A stretch of DNA of 64,000 bases from the NCBI GenBank assembly GCA_015178975.1, contig WHVD01000042.1:177501-241500 (forward strand). Direction: 5' to 3'. The position numbers were made by a program, and so were the translations under genes. Origin of the DNA: Hysterangium stoloniferum (Eukaryota; Basidiomycota; Agaricomycetes; Hysterangiales; Hysterangiaceae). Below the pieces are notes generated by a model, which did no database searches, was not told where the DNA came from, and saw only the letters and a program-made list of their open reading frames with translations. Below are positions 32,572-44,983 of this stretch, piece by piece (positions within the stretch are counted from its first letter, which is position 1; each line of letters begins with the position of its first letter).

Positions 32572-35077
32572 GTCCTTAATCTTTGTATGTGATCCAATAG
32601 GTTATCTCGCGCTTTTTGGGTACAATGTACAGTTCATGTTGTCTAGAGCCTAAGTGCGTTACCATTACATGTCTTAAATATCAAATATGCGCCTAATATT
32701 GCTTGCGCCACCACCTCTCGGCGCTGAATGCCGCCCAGATGTGGTATGCACATCGTCATATTGTCTCGGCAGCGGTGGCTTTGCCGGTCCAAAATCACCT
32801 TTCGAGAGCATTCTCGATGCCGGAATATGCATCAGACGTGTAATATTTTTAGGCCACAGCTAGTAAAGACAAAGGCAAAGTGCCCGGAGAATTCTTTAGA
32901 ATATATAAAATTTCCTATGCATTTTCAAAAATTTGAGCCTAAGCGCGGTGGTTTAGACGAAGTTACGTATCACGTTCGGCGATTGTCTCGAATCATGTGA
33001 AACTGATTAGAAGACTATTTTGGATTTCAATTATTTATTTATTATAAAGCTATTCCTGACGTTTCCAGCGACTAGCAGGGTCTGGTTCCGGTCGAGACCT
33101 AAAACGCATAATATGGTCTGCAAAACCAAGGGTCTTGATAGTAATGGTGAAGTGGACTCAGTCGGACCAATTTTTGGGAATCTGATTGTCCTAACCTCGT
33201 CGCCCTAGATCTTTTTTACATTATGTCGTGATTCCCTCTGTAACCCTCCAATATTGAAAGGAAAAAATTCGTATAGAATCGATTTGTCTATAGAATACCT
33301 TGGCTTAGGGAGGTACAAGCAACAAATGGGCAGAACAAGAAGCAAAGAAGGCGGCAGAAGCGTATGGGCTACCGCATTTGCTGGAGACATGGTAAAGAGC
33401 AGGGCCGCTTACTACGGGCGCACAGAGATAGGCTGAATAGGAGGCTAGGAACAAAATTTCTCTAAGTCGCCGTATCATCGATCCCTAGAAGAGATCGACC
33501 GCACCGTGTCCACAGCACACTAATCGAAAATGTGCGATAAACTGTCCAAGTGGTAAAATGTTGGTTGTATTGGCACAGCTCAGGACTGGCCACATAAATT
33601 TGAATCGATCTTTGCACAGAATTAGGAAGGCAACCATAGCACTATAGCTCAGGATGTAGACGTTATGAGGAGAGTGAACAGTGTTGCCTCATGAAGTATA
33701 GCCCACAAACAAGGCACAGAGACGAGCTCGGGGAAAAAATACGGGGTATAATGCGGGATCGATTCATTTCCTACCTTCAAACTTTAAAACAGGGGGGATG
33801 TGAAGAGGCGGAAAAAGGATGAGGGGATAATAAAAGACACTAAGGGTCAGCAAACATAAAACAGGGGGGATGTGAAGAGGCGGAAAAAGGATGAGGGGAT
33901 AATAAAAGACACTAAGGGTCAGCAAACATAGAAAACAAAGTCATATCCCACCTCCCCGCGGCCTCACCACTAAGGCATGGACAAACTCTTGCCACTGGCA
34001 AATAGAGAGAATGTGGAAATCAAAAGAAAAGGCACTGCTAATAGGGCTTTGGAGTAAGGTAGCAGTCTCTGTGGTTAGGCATTCAAGAGCCAACCGAGTT
34101 CCCTTTAGGCATTTGGGATACTGTTGGTTGCTTCACAAACTTTTGGCATATTGGCATAGGGAATAAAGCATAAGGGTAGATTATAGTGGAGGTGGATGTA
34201 AACTCATCTCAGTCAAGGAGTCTTGCCCCCCGACTTAAGTGAGGCGACCGGCTTTTCTTTCCGATAGATTGACTATTTAGACCTTAATATCTCGAATTCA
34301 TTGAATTAATTGTACTAAGCCCATTGACAGACTTGAGATTAATAGTCGGAATGGACACAACGCCGGGAATGTTGGCCATTGGTACGCAAAACTATGTCAA
34401 CCCTCAGGGCAAAATCACGATGTTGTTCATAGCAATAAAAGCCCAATGAGAGGAGATCAAAGGGTGAGTGATTATTGACATGGAGTCCTGAAATAATTAA
34501 GTGCTTGATCAGGGCAGGACTGCTCTCGTTCTTTCTTGGTGCCTTGTTGGGAAATGCGGAAATCTCGTGACAGTACAAATTTTGACTTTGTTCCATGACT
34601 GTCACGGGGATAATGACACTCCGTAGTCAATTAATAGACCCTTCATGATAGCACCACAAAATAATTTAGGGTCCAATTCATGAGTTGCACCTTTCTTCTT
34701 TACTTTTATGATCGGGATATGGTTCGGCAATCGGTTTGCCAGGTCTGAATGTGACGGAAATGCGGTTTGACGGAACATTCAAGTTCAAGTGTACGTTTTT
34801 ACTGAAAGAATGATCATATGACTTCAACTTGTTTATAAATTATGCTTCTCTTTATCGTCTCCCGTTCCGTTCTTCTGGTTAGGTGCTTGGATAAATTTTC
34901 CCGATGTGCCAATGGAAGGCTTAACCAGACGCTAAAGACAGCCAAGGTTTATAATATAAAATGATTCATGGAAAGCCATTTGGCAAAATGGATTAAATGG
35001 GTACACCTTCCGCTCTGACGCCCTCACGCAACGCTCATCGTCACTCACTCTGTTAGAGTCAGGGTCAGCCAGGAACG
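32572..35077. other. Intergenic, no supported gene
   Basis: CpG-containing unique sequence. Open frames of 60-90 codons on both strands (for example 32728-33000 and 34339-34605) carry no recognised motif. A 72-base direct duplication lies at 33786-33929. Confidence 0.3.
33786..33929. repeat. Exact 72-base tandem duplication
   Basis: The unit beginning aaaacaggggggatgtg and ending gtcagcaaacat occurs twice back to back (33786-33857 and 33858-33929) with no difference seen. No gene overlaps it. Confidence 0.9.
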
Positions 35078-35373
35078 TCAATCGAGTATAATATATAACC
35101 AACCACAGCATGCGTCACATGATGGGCATGGTAACTTGGGAAATGGACAAGGGAGAGCGCATACGATGCCAGTCGTTGGATCTTGAAAAGCTTAGATTGT
35201 GTAATCAGCTCCCATTTATTACTGGTAGAGGGCTTACGGCAGCAATCGCAAGATGCTGGACTACAGGGAACCTTGGGAAAGGCACACGCAATCTGACAGA
35301 TTATTTGGGAGGAAGCCTGTAAGCTGAGCAATGACGAAACTAGCGCGAAGGAAACGGAAAAAAGAGCTCGCAT
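35078..35373 (-). CDS. Small secreted Cys-rich protein with duplicated motif
   Basis: Two exons (35238-35373 and 35078-35181) flank a 56-base intron with donor GTAAGC and acceptor TTCAAG. Joined they encode 79 residues. The first 22 residues (MRALFSVSFALVSSLLSLQ) are a typical signal peptide. The mature part has two copies of one Cys motif: CQIACAFPKVPCSPASCDCC, coded by exon 1, and CALPCPFPKLPCPSCDACC, coded by exon 2. The intron lies between them. Spacing C-x(3)-C-x(5)-C-x(2,4)-C-x-C(-C) is kept in both, pointing to internal duplication. Such short secreted Cys-rich proteins are common in basidiomycetes and include effector candidates, but no function can be assigned. The mature chain is only about 57 residues. 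The unspliced frame is open on the first exon side for 102 codons and is an alternative with less support. Confidence 0.65.
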
Positions 35374-37604
35374 GAGGCTCAGAGTGTCTCGATTGTTTTT
35401 GCTGTTCTGCTTTAATGTAAGTCATAGCCGTCCAGCCTGTATATGATGTACTGCGAGAAGTTCATCCTTCTCCAGTACAGAAGCTCAAGATATTAGAACG
35501 TAACCCTTGACAGTACACCCCCGAATGAATGACGGCTCTAGCGCCTAGCACTATAGTAATATGAGCTTTGATAGTTCAAATTACTATTACTATACAGCAT
35601 TCCAAGTGTTTGACCACAGTACTGATGCCCTTTTCCCGATGATGATTCTTTTATTAGATGACCATGCCGGACAGGGTAACGAGCTCCCCCCTCTACTTAA
35701 GGCCGGTGGCTATGATGGTCTAATTGTCGTACTAGTACGTTTTACCAGCTTAGATGGGAGCCTTCGAAGCTCTATTACGTAATTCCATATGTGAAATTTT
35801 TTGTGGACACCAGTTCAGTTAATTTCCGTAATGATGTCGGTATTTGCCAGATATGTCCTTGAACTAGCGATTTTTTTTGGCAGGAAGCTTTTGAGACAGC
35901 GATGATGGGTTACTTTTAAAGGGAAGTTTGCTTCCATAATTAATGCAGTCAGAGTTTGTTCTGTGGCAGGCATGACAAGGTCAAGCGTTGACGTCGTGAG
36001 GAGGTGATAACCAATAGGTGAAATACCTTTGTTATTACATATTAATTTCGGTCTATCAACCTATGTTATGACTCTGACCCAGGCTGGTCAGCATCTTTGC
36101 CTTGCTATTGTGGAAATTCCCAGGTGGCAAGTGCTGACACTTGTCTTGTGCAGCGTACTCCACTCGCTGCACGCGACAGGGAACGGGTTATACAGTAGAT
36201 AGGGAAAAATTCCGAGAGGTCAAGATCGCCTTTGTAACTTTATGACTCCGTGGCTGCCCATGAGAAAACCATATAGTCCAACGGGTGCATATTACGAAGG
36301 ATCTATGTGAGTATAATGAAGGGAGATGCATGATAGTTTCCAGCACTTACAAGACATTTAAGCTATGCAATTGAGCTATTTCCACGTCCTTGAAGCCTCT
36401 AATGAATGAAAAAGTTCAGGTTCACAAATTTACTTCCTCGAGAGGAATACGGCAATCGACCATACCCGAATACTCTTCACCCTTGGCCGGATTCCTACTC
36501 GGACGCAACAAGGAGCCGTTTATATGCCGTTCAAAAGTGAGAGTGTGCAAGTTGCGCTTGAGGTCTCTGATATAGTTCGGTCTGGGTTGTACCTATTTTG
36601 AATGGACCAGTCGTGGCTACTCATGCGCTTATCGCGCTTGCGCCCTAATTGTATAATGCCGATACCGCACATAGAATACGGCAGTTATATGTAAACTAGT
36701 GTATTGCGCTCGCCAGGATATGTGAATTTCTGTGAAGTGTGGTTACAAGAAGGTCCAGGCTTAGCTAAAGTTGCACTAACACACAGTGCCTAATGAGGTG
36801 AGATCCACCGGTGGTCGTGCCTTGTCCATTGTTATCATGACACGGCTGAACTAGGGTCCGACATACTCATTCGCTAACTTTGTGATTCTTTATTTCGAGT
36901 CGTAGAAGTTTGGTGCCACGGTGCACCGTGACAGCTGAACATAGGTGCCATCGATTCATCTCCGTGAGTCACATTCCTAGAACGATCAGGCGAAGATAGA
37001 TGTATTACAGGCTCGCATACCATCAACTTCTCAAAAATTTGTAATTAAATTCCAGGTTATTAACGATGTACCAATGTTAAAACCTCTTCAGCTGCTTTAT
37101 ACCTCGACTTCATTGGGGGGTGGATATTAGTGCGTGATTGCTCAGCCGAAATACCCACCTCCCCGGTCGTCGCAGTATGGTATGGCACCAACCAGACTGT
37201 GAGCGCTTTCAAATGGGCGAATATCAGCGGGCGACAATCACATAAGTACACAGCCATGTCTTTTGAGTCTTCACAGGGCTGCAGGGCTGTGTTTGGCACG
37301 GCATTGCCATACATACTTGCTCGAGGGCCGAGTCCAACATACGTGCTGACACCTTCTCCAACGAACTGGTACGACGCATAACCAAGACATCATGGACCAC
37401 CAGCCAATGACGAGTTTTATTTGTCAGTAGAAAGCATCCCCAACAGCTCCAGACCCTATTTAATCAGCGTCGTCCATCCCTTCACCCCCACCCACAATCT
37501 CAAGGCTCTCTAGCCACCTGGAAGTGAGCTTTACCATCGTTCCTCAACTGAACCATTTCTAAACATCGAGTTGTTTGTCGGATTCATAGAGTTACCAGCT
37601 TCTT
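35374..37604. other. Intergenic with a possible orphan exon at 37074-37381
   Basis: On the plus strand a frame reads ALYLDFIGGW, then AVWYGTNQTVSAFKWANI, then TPSPTNWYDA before a stop at 37381. Composition is codon-like and there are several Trp, Gly and Cys, but I recognise no family and no matching upstream exon. A plus frame at 35561-35782 is also unassigned. Nothing else in the stretch is supported. Confidence 0.3.
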
Positions 37605-38009
37605 ATGTGTCTACAACTAGTAAAAGGGGACGTTAAATATCTCTACTGCGGGCATTTAACAAATGTTAGCAATCGACAAACATCATGCGTTTCTACGCGC
37701 TGCCGAACAAGCCCAAACCACCCCGCGCTATGCGTACAAGGAAGGAATGGAACTTGCGGTACATGTACCTTGACACAGGCATGCGCGAGACATCATAGTT
37801 GCGTAGCCATTTCGAGATCGATGGAATATTACTCAAAGGCCTCGGTTGGTCAATGTCCAACCTGCGTCTCCATGGCCGAACGTGATATTGACACGATGCA
37901 ATGTATGTTCATAAATATCTTCTCTGGTTATTGTCCCAGTTTAGAGGATACTACAGGACTCGTTCGCTTGCACAAGCCAGTTTCTGAGGGATATTTTCCA
38001 GAACAGTAA
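37605..38009 (+). CDS. Small Cys/His-rich protein, MC...KYLxCGH family, copy 2
   Basis: The ATG at 37605 opens MCLQLVKGDVKYLYCGH, a start shared with the gene at 38494 and that at 14976. The following 80 residues carry regularly spaced Cys and His (SCVSTRCRTSPNHPALC, GTCGTCTLTQACARHHSC, QCPTC). The unspliced frame is 134 codons long. After VSMAERDIDTMQ a good donor GTATGT and an acceptor CCAG (about 37903-37940) allow a short intron, so the C-terminal end is uncertain. About 14 Cys and 5 His suggest a metal-binding or disulfide-rich domain. There is no signal peptide. It stands back to back in opposite direction to the next copy, about 480 bases away. The function is unknown. Confidence 0.65.
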   Translation: MCLQLVKGDVKYLYCGHLTNVSNRQTSCVSTRCRTSPNHPALCVQGRNGTCGTCTLTQACARHHSCVAISRSMEYYSKASVGQCPTCVSMAERDIDTMQCMFINIFSGYCPSLEDTTGLVRLHKPVSEGYFPEQ

Positions 38010-38493
38010 ACGTGCCTTTATCCTGGAAGAACCACGCCAAAGTCGGGAAACTATACATAAACACCACTCCGGGGGGCATGGGGGTACTTATGAATGCCAT
38101 TACTCTTGAGCTCGTTCAACAATCTTATGTCAACTAGCAGACATACTAGATGAACATCGCACCCAGAACCGGGGGCATTCCATACATATTGATTTCTGAA
38201 GTAGTAGTCCCGAAAGGTGACGCACAACCTGTTACCGGAGTCTAAGTTAAAAATACATAAGATTATGTGAGGGATTATCTATTGGTACAAATAAGGAGAT
38301 GAAAATGAAGACAATCTGCTGTAATTAAAGGAGGATATAAACTAGGGAAATGTTCTGGTTACAGAAAAATGAGATGAGAGTTGCGCTACAGTGGGGACGG
38401 TAACGAATAATACAGGAGTCGAAGTAATGCGAGGAAAATACAAAATAACACCTCCGCTAAATACAGGCCTCATTCTCTCATCACATTGTTTGA
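38010..38493. other. Gap between convergent Cys/His-rich paralogues
   Basis: The two genes converge, so this stretch holds both 3-prime flanks. No open frame, repeat or promoter signal is supported here. Confidence 0.35.
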
Positions 38494-38772
38494 TTATTTC
38501 GGACAGCATAGGTTGCAATAGCTGGATAAAACCGCCCCGTACTGCTGCTTCCTGGTAAGAACTGCTTGACAGGTATGGTGTCTCCCGCAAGCCCTTGTGG
38601 GAGAGCATATGGTGCAACCAACGGCACGTTGAGAACCAGATGGACATGGCGTAGGATGCTGAAGGCTTGTTGTACAGGTAGCGTTACCGCAAGGCGTGTT
38701 AAGCTCCTGATAGTTGGTGACGTGACCACAACCGAGGTATTTGGTAGTTCCGGTTTCCAGAAGAATACACAT
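38494..38772 (-). CDS. Small Cys/His-rich protein, MC...KYLxCGH family, copy 3
   Basis: This single-exon frame of 92 residues begins MCILLETGTTKYLGCGH. It contains TPCGNATCTTSLQHPTPC, GCTICSPTRACGRHHTC and a final YCNLCC. Paired Cys steps (C-x(4)-C, C-x(2)-C, C-x(5)-C, C-x(2)-CC) recur, and the RHH-x-C block is common to copies 2 and 3. Relative to copy 2 the residues between landmarks differ widely, so the duplication is old. The family resembles short zinc-binding Cys-rich proteins but matches none I can name. It is intact and lies in the genic island, 480 bases from copy 2. Confidence 0.7.
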   Translation of the reverse strand: MCILLETGTTKYLGCGHVTNYQELNTPCGNATCTTSLQHPTPCPSGSQRAVGCTICSPTRACGRHHTCQAVLTRKQQYGAVLSSYCNLCCPK

Positions 38773-40516
38773 GTTGAACAGGAATTTGTATATTGTATTT
38801 GAGTGGTAAACGACGGTATGAACTTTGTGATTGAAATCCTTTATCCAGAGTTAGCTATTAACCGCAGGTCCGAATGTAAGTAGCATATTCTGTTATATAG
38901 AGGAAGAGTATACTACTCACTTGATAGAACAGCCTGATAGTCCCTATATCCGCCTTGGCAGACCCTCAGAGAAGTGGGGATGAATCTAAAAAAAGTGAGC
39001 TTGAATATTCGACGACCTGGATACTAAACCACGGTAACTACTTAAATATCACTCCTTGACAAATAATCAAATAAGGCAGTCCATGTCTGGTCGAGTCACT
39101 TTTCTACCTGGCCACAATACATGATCTTGAAGAAGTGGTGGCGATGGGAAATTATATTCATCTATAACCAACACACTGCGTTTGATATTGTTGGAGTTAT
39201 CAAAGTTCTGGCTATCTACGTGAGCGCTGTTTTCTGCATACAGCTCACAGACCTGGGATCCTAGGATCGCCTGTTATTTAGTCTGCCCAGGCAGAGGAAG
39301 GCTGGACATCAGAGGCGCATCACTCCTGAGTCGGTCCCGCGATAAGAAGCAACAAGGTCATCGGTAAAAATGTGGTCTGGTCGGTAGAAAAACCTAGTAT
39401 GTCAGAAGTGATGTGAGCCAAAACTACTAGGACAATAGGAACTATTCTCTCAAGTTTTGCATACAATATATCCAAAGCAACTAGTAAACTAGGATAAGCC
39501 TTGAAGTATGTTTGTCAAACTCAACAGCAATTATTAACCAACTTGAAGTGGCAGGCCATTGTTGAAATATATATAAGTGCGCATCTTCCTGCGATGCCTT
39601 GCCTTGCCAACAGACGCAGCAAACGAAAGCTTCGCAAAACCTGTGGGAGTTACGCCACTAACTTTAAAGCTTACGGGAATATGCTTTAGAATATGAAAAT
39701 AATAATAATTAACACGCACCGGCTATTTTGTAAGGCACGCGGATGCGTCATTTTTAAGAGAATATCAAAGCGCGTCGAGTTGAAGACGCACTGGGACATC
39801 GTTGGAGGGCATTAATTCACAATGATAATGATACTCACGTCCAATTCGAACCTAAGTCTCTATAGACAATACATAAGGCCTGAAATAACTGATCCAGATG
39901 TTATGCTGTAATCATGAAGAATTGGCGATGAGCTGTCATATGAGGGGAAGAAGTTACATAAATAAAAATAATCATGGCAGGTAAGTATAGATAGGAGTAA
40001 TCTTGGCTGGAGGTATTTATACCGTTCTTGGTTAGATTGACCAAGAAGAGAAGTTCTGGGGAATGCGCAGGAGGGAGTCATTGCAGCAGAAGAAGCGTGA
40101 GGACCCGAGATGGCTCCCAAGTCATAGATGGGTAGCCGAAACCAGATCGAATGCATAACTGTATAAATGATAAGCGCTGCGCTGGGTTTGACAAGAAAAA
40201 ATATTTCTTCCGATTTAAGTTTATTGGAGATAGTTCTTGATTGTAGAAACATATATAGGGCACCTGAGTACGAATTTGGAAGTCATTCTACGTTTCGAAT
40301 ATTACAAGGGGTGCATTACCCGGACGTGACTCATTAGAAATGCTGCTTAACATAAATTTATATCATTATGCATGGTATCAGAGATGGTACAAGTTCTACC
40401 CCAAATATAGCGTATCGAAACACTTGACAGTCAAGATCGCCTTCACGTATTGTTTCATATCAATACCTACCGCCTAGTGTCCGTGCCGGGAAGTGTACAG
40501 ACTTCTCCTTTAATCG
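38773..40516. other. Intergenic, no supported gene
   Basis: Frames at 39501-39689 and 39860-40252 (130 codons, minus strand, AT-rich) are open, but with no motif or splice pattern. The 3-prime end of the F-box-like gene lies at 40517. Confidence 0.3.
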
Positions 40517-41869
40517 TCAATGGCCACCGTATTTTATTTCTACTTGTTTCGTGAGCTTTAGCCACAGGTTATTGGCCAAACCCTGTATCTGATCTGTAGA
40601 TTCTGTATCACCGCCCAGGTCAGACCGTACCAATTGTCTTAGTACTTCCAGTATTCTCGTGTCCTTCCGGTTAGAATTTATCAAATGTTAGCTTAATAAG
40701 TTGTAAGTAGCGAGAAAATGGTTACCTTAATTACATCCGCGGGTATTGATAGCTCAGTTTGAAACCGACCTTTAACAAGTTTGCTCATGTTTGCGTACGC
40801 TGTCAGAATTGTGTCGATATCGCTAATATGTTGCAATGCATTCTGTAACGACCATTTAAAATATTTCTAAGAAATGAGTCGGTAGAATTCAGTATACAAT
40901 ACAGAGTTGGTACCTCCTCATGAGTAAGGTTGGTAAGATAATATTCCAAGTGATGTGTGTGAACCAAAAATACTGGTGCTGTTGGCGTTGAATTAAATAG
41001 ATCAGGGAAGCGTATATAGTCATTGTGATGGGCTTGACCTACCAGTGGTGTATGCTGGAATGTTGCCCGCCAAATAATCTGCAATACGATATACAATCTC
41101 TCTCGGCCTCACAAGATCACAAAGGGCTAACGCGTAGTCCAGAGGATTGAAGTGCCTGTACACGCATTCATCCGCCGCTTGAAAGGGCCTGAGAGTAAAG
41201 TCTCCGTTGTACGGGTAGACAAGGTTGGATTCGTCAGGTCTTACATCGTTAAACATCCCTTGGGTCCACCGCTTATCCATCTCTATCTGAGAGGCTACAT
41301 TTGAGTTGTAGAAAGATTTCGCCACTGCGGCATATATATATATATTTATGAGGCCATTGCCCCATTGCTCCAAAAATTTATGCATATCTTCGAATTCCTG
41401 TGGGTCTGGCGCTGTTGGTGGATGCTGGTCGGACATCTCCCAGCAGCCTACTGCCATCTCCAGTATCTCTTTAATAGAACTATCACCGTTGTACAAACTT
41501 CAGGATATGCCACTATTGTTAGACTCGGAAAGGAACTCACGAGGCTTTCATTTGCCGTATTGTTCTTTCTTCCTGTTCTGCCTGGCCTTCCTGCACTTCC
41601 TGCGAAAGGCCGAATATGCCATGGTATAATGACCAGCACACCTCATGGAAATGACGAGAGACGAGTGGTAATACTTCGAATGGATTCCAGGGGCGAACTT
41701 CGCCATCTACTAAAGTAGAATGCAAATGCTCGACGAAAAGATGAAGGAGGATATAATAATATATCTCGTTCGGCAAGTGGCCTGGACAAAAGTTCTGATT
41801 AGCATTTGAGTTTCTAATATTAAATAGATACTGACGTCGCCCAAGAAATCTGTACGCTGTGTAGGTCAT
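40517..41869 (-). CDS. F-box-like family protein, tandem paralogue 1
   Basis: Exons on the minus strand are 41836-41869, 41541-41781, 41043-41479, 40914-40978, 40726-40842 and 40517-40663. All phases agree; the total is 1041 bases, 346 residues. Residues 11-60 carry RRHLPNEIYYYILL, then WNPFEVLPLVSRHFHEVC, which looks like a degenerate F-box (LP-x-E helix, then LPLVSR-x-F). A longer region (ILEMAVGCWEM, YIYAAVAKSF, ADYLAGNIPAY) has no named domain. It ends with DTRILEVLRQLVR and a short tail. The order, intron positions and phases match the paralogues at 42762 and 44984. If it is a true F-box protein it would bind Skp1 in an SCF ubiquitin ligase, which is inference. No break was found. Confidence 0.72.
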
Positions 41870-42761
41870 ATCCGGAGGGGGAGAGGCGTCGTGCTGTCAG
41901 TGTGTCAGTGCATCCAAGGCGCCATGACTCAGTCGGTATTATGGCATAAGAACTTCCGTGACGCTATTTGCGTTTGAATAGATTTAAAGTTCCCGTCTAA
42001 AAGCGTTCGCCTGTGTTATTAAGGCGCTAGATGTCAACTTCGGCGCTGATCTCGCCTGCCTCAAGTCCAGAGTCAACCCTGAAACATCATAAAAAAGGAA
42101 AGAAAATTCAGAAGAACTTACATGAGTTTGATATCTAGTTAACTCGGTGACGAATAGATTTGTTGATGAGGTTGGTCGTAGTCCCGTGTGGTGTGCTCTC
42201 CCAATAAGGCGAGGATCTTCTGAGCCACCACGTTGTATCTTATGAAGAGCTGACAACGTTTAAACTTAGAAGCACCCCAGAGACTTTCTATACCCCCCGG
42301 ATATTCGCTGCGCCACGTAGTGTGGTTCGCATGAAAGTATAGTATGTCGGTCGGTGATTTAATACAATTTGTCTGAGTATCAAATTATGAGGGTAGGTAT
42401 CCTTATATGTTCCTCTCTTGAAAAATCCCTATATTGAAGGAAATGAGAATATATGGGCATCCACAATCTCCTTCATGAATAAACAGTAGATAAACCCATT
42501 CTTGCTAGGTGAGGGTGCCTTGTCAACAGATGACTTCTTTCTAAAATTTGGTATGACAAAAATGATTTTACTGTGGTGTTTTTATATGGCACGGTTACAT
42601 AGAAGCATCGAGGTATATTTTCCTGGCATATGTTGACAACATTCGGTATTTCCTTCAACTGCGTATCTGCGCTTAGGCATGGAGTATTCTGCATCTGGTG
42701 GAAAGTCAGACCATTAAAAGCGAGACCAAAGAGGCAGGAACATACCTATTCGTCAACCGGT

Positions 42762-44036
42762 TCACGTAGCCTGCGTCACTATCCCAGTAAATTTTTCTAT
42801 AATTCCCTTCGCCGAGTTTGTTATGGTCTCAGTCGCAGCACCCCAATCTGATTGTGCTACGATACTCAACACTTCAATACTTCTGGTGCCCTGATCTCGT
42901 CAGACTAATATTGGGAGTTAAAATGCTGTAAGATTCTCCTACCTGTATTATATGGGAAGGTATCGAGGATTCTGATCCATGTCGGTAGGACAGCACGAAG
43001 GTACTATTTTCCCAAAGGTCCCGAAGAATCCCATTGATTCCATTGTCTCCTTTGATCATGTTCAAACTATTCTCCGCCAACATTACCCGGAAGTCCTGTT
43101 GTTGTTAAGATTAGAATCGTTGAGGTATGTGGTGATCGTTGTCCTCACCAGTCCGAGATTCTGATTTGGATCAATGCATATTTCCAGATGCTGGATACAC
43201 ATGAGTAGCATCGACCCTAGACGGCGGTTTGAGTTAATATAAATGGAGATGGAGAGACGATTTGAATATATGTGTAGACATACCCGTTGCGAATGAGGGT
43301 AAGTGGCCTGCCAAATGTTCCGCTGCACGACCAAGGAGATTTTTTGATTTTATATCCTGACACAGATCTACTGCGCATTGAAGGGGTTTGTACACCCTGT
43401 GCACCAACTCATCTAAGGCATGGAATGGCCGAGGTACGAACCCGTTTCCAGGGTTTGGAGTTGCGAGATCTACATTGAAACCTTCCACTTCGGCATCCTC
43501 AAGCTCGCCACGGATCCACTGGGAATCCATTTCCAGGTGGTACAAGAGATCAAGTTTATGGTACATTTGCGCAATGGCCATGGCGATGTAAATCTGAACG
43601 ACACCCTTATGGGCCCTCAACTGCCCGTAAACCTCGTTCATTTCTTCATCATCACCGAAAGGCTTCGCACGATTTGCGGGAAAATTGCAGCGCTCCCAAT
43701 ATTCCTTGGCCATCGTCATCGTATCGCCCATGAAGGTTAGAGGACTTGGTATCCAGAAACTTATCAGTATACCCTATAGATCTAGAAACGCGTCTGGACG
43801 AGTGCGACTTACTCAGTTTCGTCTTGCCAGTGTCCTTCATACACTCCGAATATCTTGAAATTCAGCAATCTACACACAGAAGAGAATTCTCTGGAGACAA
43901 GCGGCAACGTTGTAAAAGGATTCCATTTGCGCTTCTCTCCTCCTACCAAGACTTCGTGTAGGTAGTCTGAAAGCGCGTAAGATATTATATGGGAGTAAAG
44001 CTCCGGAGGCAAACGGCGTATGAGTGATGTACACAT
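42762..44036 (-). CDS. F-box-like family protein, tandem paralogue 2
   Basis: Exons are 43813-44036, 43284-43759, 43149-43216, 42943-43095 and 42762-42890, for 349 residues. The start is ATG at 44036 in MCTSLIRRLPPELYSHII. Paralogues 1 and 3 have an extra short first exon ending in the same RR, so this copy has lost that intron or begins just after it. The F-box-like part reads RRLPPELY, then KRKWNPFTTLPLVSREFSSVC. The middle part has YIAMAIAQMY, DELVHRVYKPLQCAVDLCQDI and AEHLAGHLPSF. The C-terminal part is GTRSIEVLSIVAQSDW. The acceptor before FWIPSPLTFMGD (43759) is the least certain junction. The gene is intact. Confidence 0.7.
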
Positions 44037-44983
44037 AATCACGGTAATGGTGTTATCCCTCGTCTTTCGGCTGGTATAACGAAGTGAACTAGGGTTACTT
44101 CTCTTGATAAACGTTGTTTTCCTCTCTTGTAGTAGGTGGTGAAGAAAAAGTTGAATTTGTCGATAGTTTGAAGATTTGTTCATATTGACCATATCTAGCT
44201 GAGCCATGTAGAACATCACTCCGCGTGATCTGATCTCACCTCGATTGTATCATTACTCACAGGCTCGGGCGTCCAGATGTTACGAGAAGCCTCTGCAACT
44301 GATATGAATCGGGTACAAAGTAAAACACAGGCCACTGCGACACTATCTAACTTATCGAAGAAAATGAGGGTTAAGATCAATGCCTACTTTTTTTTGTGGA
44401 ATGTCTGGTGCAAGTATAGCCGACCTCTCAGTCTAAGACTCCGCTATATATCGACTGGCTCTTGCTAGGACAGGTCACAAGGAGGAAATACTTAGGAATA
44501 TTCTCTTGGCAATTTTTCCGGTTGTTAATCACTTGCCGCTGTAATGCACTTGTCAAAGGTTTGACGTCAAGCCACTCTATGAAGCGCTCTGGCGCACTGT
44601 GGCAAATGATCTGGACTATTTTGAAAGTCCCTTATCTGCGAACGGCCACGGGGATCTGAGAGATCAGTTATGTGCCAATCAACCAACATAAACGGCACAA
44701 TCAGACATCACGATCAATACGGAATGCTGATCCGTCAATGAAACTTTTTTCTGCACAAGATTAAACGCGAAACGTAACTACTATATATTCCTTTTCGATT
44801 GTGGTCCTCAGGTATTGTGCTTTGTACCTATGTCTTGTCGCTGATAACACATCCTCGAACCTCTGTGACTAATTATTTACTATTTTCAAACTGATCTAGA
44901 GAGAAATCAGTTCCTCGTGAAAAAAAAACTCAGCAGAATGAGACTTACGAGACGAATGCCTCCGAACGGTTGCATACAGTATT
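44037..44983. other. Spacer between paralogues 2 and 3
   Basis: No supported gene. It includes a short plus-strand frame of 63-65 codons at 44277-44659 without recognised features. It is the probable upstream region of paralogue 2. Confidence 0.3.

Noticed and set aside
39860-40252. 130-codon minus-strand frame as a gene
   Set aside because: AT-rich and hydrophobic composition, no motif, no paralogue in the window and no splice or promoter evidence.
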